Source: Hippophae tibetana
Lineage: Eukaryota; Streptophyta; Magnoliopsida; Rosales; Elaeagnaceae
Length of the DNA stretch: 64,000 nt
NCBI GenBank assembly: GCA_037013495.1
Contig: CM072811.1
Location: 14,569,659 to 14,633,658, forward strand
Direction of reading: 5' to 3'
Numbering within the stretch: the stretch's first letter is position 1; each line of letters begins with the position of its first letter. A program made the translations under genes and the position numbers. This document shows, piece by piece, positions 57,204-64,000 of the stretch. The notes below the pieces were generated by a model. That model ran no database searches. It saw nothing but the letters and a program-made list of their open reading frames with translations, and was not told the origin of the DNA.

Positions 57204-58905
57204 ATGGTAGCAACTTATGTTGGAGGATGGTTGAGGTTGGTTAATCTGGAAAACATGATGACTTAAAGAAATGACTCACTAACTCTCAATGAGACTAGAG
57301 CTGAAGATAACCTTTAGTACCAAGAGCTAGTTAGCCAACTCCTCAAACTAAGAAGAGAGCTTCAAGAAACCAAAAGAGAAAATAGGTCATTATACTCCCA
57401 ATCAGGGGGAAGAACCCTAAATAACAAAAGAATGAATGAATCAACAGAAATATAATCGGGCATAGCCAGCTTGAGAAACACCAAGTGGAATAGGAAGACA
57501 AAAGAAACCCTGTTTCTAGCTCAACGAGACCTAGTGACGAATAATGGCTTTTGGAAAGGAGAAGCTAGGAGGCACGATTTCAAGCACTAGATAAGACCAA
57601 TAAGAAACAAGATCAGGCCTTGAGGGCGACATATGAGAAACATAAGAAAGGTAAAACCCTTATGACATGGATAAGTGTTTTGACCTATTATGTATCTCCC
57701 CTTTTTCTAACGAGATAGAGAATGATGAGCCAACAACTAAGTTCAATGCCTTTAAATTCCTTGATTACTTTGGAACAAAGGTTTTGGTAACACATGTGCA
57801 ACACTTCAAGATAGCCATGGCTACTATGAGCCTTACCTAGGGAATAAGAAATGCCATGATGTGCAAATTATTAGCTGACATACTTTGTAAAGGTGCTAAA
57901 AAATGGTTCAAAAACTTGGTTCCCTAATCCATAACTCCTTTTCATAGTTTTATAGAATATTCATCACGAATTATACTTGCATTAAGCCCTTGAGAAAAGA
58001 ATCACACCACATTTTCTCAATTATTCAAGAGAGAGGAGAATCCATTGAGGAGTACATGAATAGGTCCAGGAAGGAAAAATTTGAAATTCTTGACTGTCCT
58101 AGCTCCACAACCATAGAAGGCTTCAGGTGAGTGCTAATAAATTTTTTTGACTTATTTGTGGAGTTAACCAAGACAATGTCTCATACTTTAGAAGAAGCTT
58201 ATGGTGAGGCAAGAAAGTTTGTCAACCTAGAGAGAGAGCTAGGTATGATCAAAGTCCATCAAACTAACTTGGAGGTTGTACCAGATAAAGAAAAGATAAG
58301 AATAAGCCCATACAAGGCACATCAAAACACAAAATGCAAATGATTTGCGCCAAATATTAGGGAGCCAAATAATGGTAAAAAAATAGAGGACCTTAGGAGA
58401 GGTCATTTTCTCTTTTAAATGGCCTTCTTTGAGAGTAGATCTAGCTTAAGCTATAATAAGGATGAAGGAAGAACCCAATGTTAGATACCAATGGTGTGCC
58501 TTCAAAAAGGATGTGGGCCATAAAATAAGAAACTACAAGCACCTTAAAAAAGAGGTAGATGAGTTGTTAGCGAGAGGGATATTTGAAGGACTTCATCGTA
58601 AGAATGGGAAAATAGAGAAATCATCAAAACAGATGAGATGTGACAAAACCAAAAAACCCATCAAGTGGTGGAAGGGATCCCCATAATGAGGTCAACATTA
58701 GGACTATTCATACCATACACGGAGGACTGGGGATAAATGGATTCTCAAATAACTTTCATAAAAGGTTTGTAAGAGAAAAACACAATGCCCTCCATGTACA
58801 CCTTCTTGAGAAATCAATTTCGGTGAAAAGGATGAGACCTTGTCCTATCATGAGGATCCTTTAGTAATAACTTTGAGAATCATATCTTGTGATGTATGTC
58901 AAGAA
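57204..58905 (+). pseudogene. Tat gag (D3)
   Basis: An ATG at 57204 (MVATYVGGW) opens a heavily broken frame. Blocks: the Retrotrans_gag core FSIIQERGESIEEYMNRSRK, EKFEILDCPSSTTIEGF (58020-58130), ELTKTMSHTLEEAYGEARKF (58150-58215), and a degenerate knuckle region CAFKKDVGHKIRNYKHLKKE, VDELLARGIFEGL (58490-58590), where family members have CRFH...GH...C. INTIHGG-like HTIHGGLG follows at 58705. Same family as D1. Confidence 0.82.
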
Positions 58906-59290
58906 ATGATCAATACAGGAAGTTCAATGGATCTACTTTTTCTAACCACTACAAGGGCCCTAGGAGTAAAGGAATCAGACATTGTTAAGGCAAAGCTCCC
59001 TCCCTCTCATAGGGTTCAATAGTAACACCACCTATGCAAAAGGAACAATGGTGTAGCCTATCATGGCCAAAGAGGTGATAATAATGACCAATTTTATGAT
59101 CATCGATGTCCCAACACATTACAATGCCATCTTGAGAAGGCCATGGATATACAAAATGAGGGCAGTTCCATCCACCCTTCATCATATAATCAAATTCCCC
59201 ACTGAAAAAGGCCTAGAGGAGATAAGGAGAAACCAAGAAAAGGCCAGAAACTACTATAATTCCCTTAGGAAAGAGAATGCCCACAAGTAG
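58826..59290 (+). pseudogene. Tat aspartic protease (D3), active site changed
   Basis: Reads DPLVITLRIISCDVCQEM, then INTGSSMDLLF where the family has (V/I)D(N/T)GSSAD: the catalytic Asp codon is AAT (Asn, 58912-58914). The C-terminal part is open: TNFMIIDVPTHYNAILRRPW and AVPSTLHHIIKFPTEKG (59063-59290). Even if translated it would be inactive. Confidence 0.8.
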
Positions 59291-60388
59291 AAATCATCGA
59301 GGGGTCTCACTCGAAAGAGACTAGGGGAAAAGTCCTGGTGAGGTAAGTTGACCTAAATAGACTAAAATACCTAACGATGGAAGTTGAAGGCAAGAACTAC
59401 CTTATAAAAATGGGTGGGGATTTGACGGTGGAGCTAAAGGAATGATTCTCATAGTTCCTCAAGTCTAACATAGAAATCTTCGCATGGACTCTAACAGACA
59501 TGCCAGGATTGATCCAAAAGTCATAACACACCAACTTAATGTCAATCTAGAGGCTAGACCCATTCAAAAATAAGAAAGGAAATTCTCAAGGGAAAGGAAC
59601 GAGGTAATCAAGAGCCGTGTGGTTGCCTTTAAAAAGGGTTGGGTTATAAACTAGGTCAACCATCTTCATGGCTATCAAATGTGGTACTGGTAAAGAAAGC
59701 ATACGAGTCATCTCATAGCTTTGCCTTCACATATCTAAATGAGGTATGTCTCAAATATTGCTTCCCTCTTCCAAGTATTAGTCAACTGGTAGACGCCTTT
59801 GCTAGGAAACTAACAAAATGTTTGAAAAATAGCTAGAAAGGAATCTAGAGGCCTATGTAGATGATATGGTGGTGAAGTCAGCTCAACCCTTGGACAATAT
59901 CAAGAACTTAGAGGAGGTGTTCTCAATAATCCAAATATATGACATGAGGTTTAACCCTAAGAATTGTGTCTTTGGGTTACTGTAGGAAATTTATTAGGGT
60001 ATCTCGTGTCAGTTAGGGGGATTGAGGCCAACCCTAAACAAATATAATCTCTGGTGAACAGGAAACCATCTACCGACCTTAAGGGAATCCGATAACTAAA
60101 TGGAAGAATAATGGCATTGAATAGGTTCAAATTTAAATGCACCGATAAGTGTATCCCTTTCTTCAAAATCCTCAAAAAGATCACATCAATCTTCTGGAAT
60201 AAGGATTGTGAAGGAGCCTTTGAGGAAATCAAAAAGTACATAAGCAACCTCTTTATCTTGGTCAATCCCCTCCCAGGTGAGATTCTCTATTTTTATTTGG
60301 CTATGACACCTCAAATGTGTAGCGCCTTGCTCTAAGTGCAAAAGAGACAAGATTCAATACTCTAGTGTGTGAAATCCTAATGGATTCC
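59291..60388 (+). pseudogene. Tat reverse transcriptase (D3), deleted core
   Basis: Blocks: SNIEIFAWTLTDMPGL (59465-59510), WLSNVVLVKK (59671-59700), YCFPLPSISQLVDAFARK (59757-59813), then a jump to MFEK, stop, LERNLEAYVDDMVVKSAQPL with YVDDM at 59854-59868. The MDAFSGYNQI...MPFGLKNA part is missing, so one of three catalytic Asp is lost. After that come FNPKNCVFG and the 60111-60335 stretch (KCIPFFKILKKITSIFW; CEGAFEEIKKYISNLFIL), leading into RNase H. Interrupted at 60388 by solo LTR B3. Confidence 0.85.
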
Positions 60389-60833
60389 TAATGAGTGCTG
60401 AAAAAGCACTAAAATTACCATGAGTTTATGCACGTTAATTGATTAAAAATATATATATTTATATGATTTTATCATATATTTATATAAATGTCTTTTCAGA
60501 ATCATGGATATTTTTATTGTTTTTCAAGTATTTTCACTTAAAAACGTAACTTAAAGACTCGAATAGGAATACTGGAGGCAATACATCACAAATATATTCA
60601 TAAAATAAATGAGGAAAAGTCAACAAATATGGGAAAATTGGACAAAATGGGTCAAAAAGGAGGAAATCATGCACACAGCCACCCAGTCGCCCCGGCCAAT
60701 GCGTGCAGTGCGCCCAGTCACGTCGAGCAACTGTGCGCAGTATGCCCATTCTGCGCGTGCCTACACCCAGTCTTTGCCCCATCTGCCCGTGCCTGTGTCC
60801 ATCTGCATGTGCTGCTGCGCCCCACCTACTCGC

Positions 60834-60841
60834 TGACGTCA
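60834..60841. promoter_or_regulatory. TGACGTCA palindrome in U3 of LTR B3
   Basis: A perfect bZIP/TGA-factor type site about 70 bp before the TATA box. The matching places in other copies have GATGTCAT-type dyads (19824-19846, a perfect 10-bp inverted repeat). Confidence 0.55.
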
Positions 60842-60911
60842 TCATCACCTACTACGCGTTTCCTCCATTTTTAATCATTTTTTTCACCCACTTTTTATTC
60901 CTTCCCTCACC

Positions 60912-60918
60912 TATAAAT
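60912..60918 (+). promoter_or_regulatory. TATA box of LTR B3
   Basis: CCTCACCTATAAATACCC, same context as LTR B2 and B4. Confidence 0.75.
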
Positions 60919-61024
60919 ACCCTTATTCTCTTCATAACTAAAGACACCTCAAAACACATCTTCTTTCTCTTTCTTTCTATCATTTCTTAGTTTTGTTAGT
61001 TTTTCTAGTTTTTCTTAGTTTTAG

Positions 61025-61049
61025 AGTTCTTCTCTTTTTGAGAAGAACT
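61025..61049 (+). repeat. Hairpin in R region of LTR B3
   Basis: AGTTCTTCTC, T5, GAGAAGAACT. Identical to the LTR B2 hairpin. Confidence 0.85.
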
Positions 61050-62190
61050 AATTATGTTTTTGTAATTTATTTGCTTTTCAATTCAATAAATGGGAGTGCA
61101 AATTCCGTTTGGAGGTTTTCCAACAACAGGAATAACATCAAAATACTGTAAGGATTTTATTTTATTTTCTTTACATTTATTTTTTATGCTTTATTCTTAC
61201 ATGTTATATTTAATTTGTGTGTGATTAAATTTAATTTTGCTGGCTGTTTGTAAACATGATATAATAATAATGTTGTTATGCTTGCGAAATATTAAATAGA
61301 TAAAAATCTTTAAAAAGAATTGATTTTGTTTTTATTCAAGATTTTATTTTAAGAATATTATAGAGAAATGTATTATTTTTTATTACAAACTTAAATATGA
61401 AAATTAGATTTTAAGGTTTAGTTATCCGGTCTGATTTAGAGTTGTGCTCTTTTATTTGTTGGTACAATCGCCCAGTAGTTAGAGTGAAACTCTATTTCAA
61501 AAGTTTTTATAAGAATTATTATCTGAAAATGTATTAACAACATATTTTCAATAGTGGTTTTAAAACTTGAAAGTTAGTACTCGGATAATTAAATTCTTAG
61601 GTTTAATTTGGATACCTTGAATAAAGTTTAAATTGTCTAACCCCACCAAATGTGGCATTTAAATGGTTCATTTTCAATCTCTTAGAAAAAGGAATTAATT
61701 TAATTAACCAAATTAGTTATCAACCCCACCCATAGGTGTTAAACGATTTGTTTAGTTAACAAAGAATATCTAACCCTACCAAAGGTGGTATTCATATAAA
61801 AAAGAGAGAATCAATAAATATCAATTCATATCTTTAATAACCTAAATAATATGAGCAAGTATAATTAACTTAGTTATTATATCCATAAATACTCCACTAT
61901 TATAAATGATAAAATTTGCATAAATGTTTATTGAATTCATATCTATGTTTATTTTAAGGTTCTTAGATTAGAAACACAAAAACCCAAATATCGTTACAGG
62001 ATGTTTAGGATTTAATTTTGTTTTTAAAAGTTTGAATAATAAATTAAAAACCACATATATTCCTTCCTTAGATCGACTTTGGGAGTATACTTATCATTTT
62101 CTACAAAATGATTCGTGCACTTGCGAGATTTTATAAATATAAAACCAAGTATTGGCAGGATCGGGGATGTTAGTTTTGCTAATCAATTCC

Positions 62191-62961
62191 CAAATTATAT
62201 ATTTAACCATTGAAAAATTAGTTTTCGCTCTCAAAGCTAGTGTTTGAAAACTCAGGCATTACTTCAGCTCACACACAGTCATGGTACTCATCTCCCATCC
62301 ACTCAAAAGTATTCAGATAAGGCCAAATGTAGCAAGAAGGTTGGTACAGATCATCATAGAATTGGGAGATTAAGACATTAAATATATGGCTAGAATAACC
62401 ATCAAAGGACAGGTAATGGCCGAGTTTATGGCTGAGTTCAGTGACAAGCCAAAGGTCATCATCGATGAGGAGTAAAATAAAGTATGTGGGGTAAAGCTAA
62501 AGAAAATCCCGATCTGGAAGGTATTTGTTGATGGAGAGAACAACATCAATGGTGTGGTACTAGGGGTGGTCATAATTGATCACAACAAAATGTGTTTTGA
62601 GTACACAGCCAAACTTCATTTCTAAGCAACTAATAATTTTGTAGAATATGAGACAACTATATTTGGGGCCATGATTTCAAAGAAATTAGGGGTGGATAAG
62701 ATCACCTTAAATTTGAAGCTATGGATGGTAAGAGGAAGGGGTACCTTGAGAGACTAAAGCAAGAGTGCTCAAAATTCTTCACGTTTGAGATCAAGAAAAT
62801 ATCTCAAAATGATAATGGTCACACCGATGCTTTGGCCACTTTGGCATTAGTATGAGAGACCAAACTCAATCGAGTAGTGTTAGTAACAATACTATTAGAA
62901 GCATCTTTGGTTTAAGTCAAAAGAGAGATTGGGTGTGTGGATGTTTCCACTATGGCATTGT
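62191..62961 (+). pseudogene. Tat RNase H and tether (D3 continuation)
   Basis: Reads across the ATTCC duplication into TIEKLVFALKASV, LRHYFSSHTVMVLISHPLKS, then KYMARITIKGQVMAEFMAEF (62380-62440), WKVFVDGENNINGVVLG (start of the second, archaeal-type RNase H that marks Tat/Athila-side elements), NFVEYETTIFGAMISKKLG, and DNGHTDALATLAL (62810-62850). Stops throughout. Cut at 62961 by another LTR B. Confidence 0.82.
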
Positions 62962-63377
62962 TGATGAGTGCTCAAAAAGCACTAAAATTACCATGATTTT
63001 ATGCACATTAATTGATTAAAAATATATATATTTATATGTTTTATCATATATTTATATAAATTTGTCTTTTTCGGAATCACGGGTATTTTTATTGTTTTTC
63101 AGGTATTTTCTCTTAAAAACGTAACTTAAAGACTCAAAGAGGAATACTGGAAGCAATACATCACAAATATATTAATAAATAAATGAGGAAAGGTCAACAA
63201 ATATCGAAAAATTGGACAAAATGGGTCAAAAAAGTCAAAAAGGAGGAAATTGCGCCGCCGCGCCGCCCAGTTGCCCAGCCGTGCGTCCATGCCCATGCCT
63301 GCCAGTGCCCAACCGCGCGCTCCCATGCCCACTCCCACGCGCGCCCACGATCGCGCGCGCCCACGCCCACACCCACA
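62962..63377 (+). mobile_element. Family B LTR (B6), 5' fragment
   Basis: TGATGAGTGCTCAAAAAGCA, the best-kept family B start, through the GC island (63250-63377). It stops before the TATA region and joins LTR C sequence. Open frames on both strands in the island are compositional. Confidence 0.82.
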
Positions 63378-63417
63378 TTGAGAAGTGATAAATTATGACA
63401 AATTATGTAAGTCATCA
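63378..63417 (-). mobile_element. Terminal 40 bp of a family C LTR
   Basis: TTGAGAAGTGATAAATTATG through AAGTCATCA matches 16009-16046 with a few differences. In minus orientation it is the first 40 bp of a 3' LTR. Confidence 0.75.
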
Positions 63418-64000
63418 AACACCCCCAAACTTAAAACTTTTTTTGTTCTTTAACAAAAACAAAATAAAATAAAAGACAACTAAAGACACTATCAACAAGA
63501 GTCCATAGAGAACTACATCACTTATCAAGCCATGATATGAATTTAGATTTCATCACTAATAACTTACTCTTTTTACATCAATGATAGTTGGAAAATCAAT
63601 CAAAATTCAGCAATTTGTCAAGCAAGAGCTAAGAATTTTCTTCAACCTAAAGCTCGGTCCTTGTGTGTGTGTGTGTGAAATAATCAATTTAAGTCCAAAA
63701 CACACTAGCAAATTCAAATAAAATAAGAATAACTAAAATCAAAAGAATTATGTCAAAACTTAACTCCATAAGTCCAATTTTTAGAAATCTTCTATGCTAA
63801 TGTAATCAAATACCAAAATAAAATATCAGAAGGTCTTTAATCAAGGTTGTAATGACAGGCCACATGGTGAGGGCTAAGAGAAAACGGATATGGAAAATCA
63901 AAGCAAACTGGGAAAATACTTGGTAGAAAAAGAAACAGTAAAAAGAATATCCACAGGATTCATACCATAGCTCTTTCTCGACAATATGCTCATACTGATG
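63418..64000 (-). other. PPT and internal 3' region of a family C (Athila-like) element
   Basis: Minus strand TTTTAAGTTTGGGGGTGTT (63418-63437) is a textbook Athila polypurine tract. The rest is non-coding to the window edge, with a (TG)n run at 63661-63677. The body of the element should continue beyond 64000. Confidence 0.65.

Larger units (their letters stand above)
60389..62185 (+). mobile_element. Solo LTR B3, 1797 bp, TSD ATTCC
   Basis: Starts TAATGAGTGCTGAAAAAGCA (TG to TA) and ends TTTGCTAATCA, with a perfect 5-bp duplication ATTCC at 60384-60388 and 62186-62190 inside the RNase H part of D3. It carries the GC island 60668-60840 ending in a TGACGTCA palindrome (60834-60841), TATA at 60912, the hairpin at 61025-61049 and AATAAA at 61085-61090. 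The best-preserved family B copy. Confidence 0.92.

Noticed and set aside
56739-64000. Large retroelement considered as an endogenous pararetrovirus
   Set aside because: LTRs, PBS/PPT signals, domain order and the Tat-type second RNase H fit a Ty3 LTR retrotransposon. No movement protein or pararetroviral coat motif was seen.

Overview
The window is A+T-rich plant nuclear DNA made almost entirely of nested, decayed transposable elements, with one convincing host gene. The organism is a flowering plant, probably a eudicot. The evidence is CACTA transposons with Tnp2-type proteins, Ty3 elements of Athila, Tat and chromovirus type, Copia remnants, TATA-driven LTRs, and a plant-specific SRC2-like C2-domain protein. 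I cannot name the species. No rRNA, tRNA, CRISPR or prokaryotic feature was seen.

Layout. 1-454 plus 8766-10215: minus-strand Ty3 chromovirus-like remnant (gag tail, leader, PBS, one LTR, PPT), split by an 8.3-kb CACTA element (455-8762, TSD ATA) that carries a decayed tnp2 transposase and a decayed Ulp1/C48-protease gene. 10216-16046: minus-strand Athila-like gag-pol with PBS and 5' LTR. 16047-19156: gag start of a plus-strand Tat element, split by a solo LTR (family A, 16844-18953, TSD ATGAC). 19157-26453: LTRs of family B and family A nested in each other, including a solo LTR inside an LTR and a 377-bp duplication. 26454-29994: tail of another Tat element, with the integrase C-terminus, a 51-bp tandem array and broken antisense coding segments. 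29995-33577: family B 3' LTR and internal DNA. 33577-35870: CACTA-like non-autonomous element with a gene-like exon. 35874-43196: Copia LTR pieces, an Athila gag-protease remnant, and a TRIM-like mini element. 45112-48864: second CACTA, an internal-deletion relative of the first, ending 252 bp before the host gene. 49116-49919: SRC2-like gene. 51650-56738: minus-strand Copia remnant. 56739-62961: Tat element with gag and pol, split by a solo family B LTR (TSD ATTCC). 62962-64000: LTR B / LTR C chimera running out of the window.

No transposable-element coding region is intact: every one has stops, frameshifts or deletions. What remains informative is structure: target-site duplications that order the insertions, LTR regulatory signals (TATA, hairpin, AATAAA), a 3'-UTR tandem array, antisense ORF remnants, and two CACTA copies that decayed at the same codons. 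Family letters A to I used below are my own labels.
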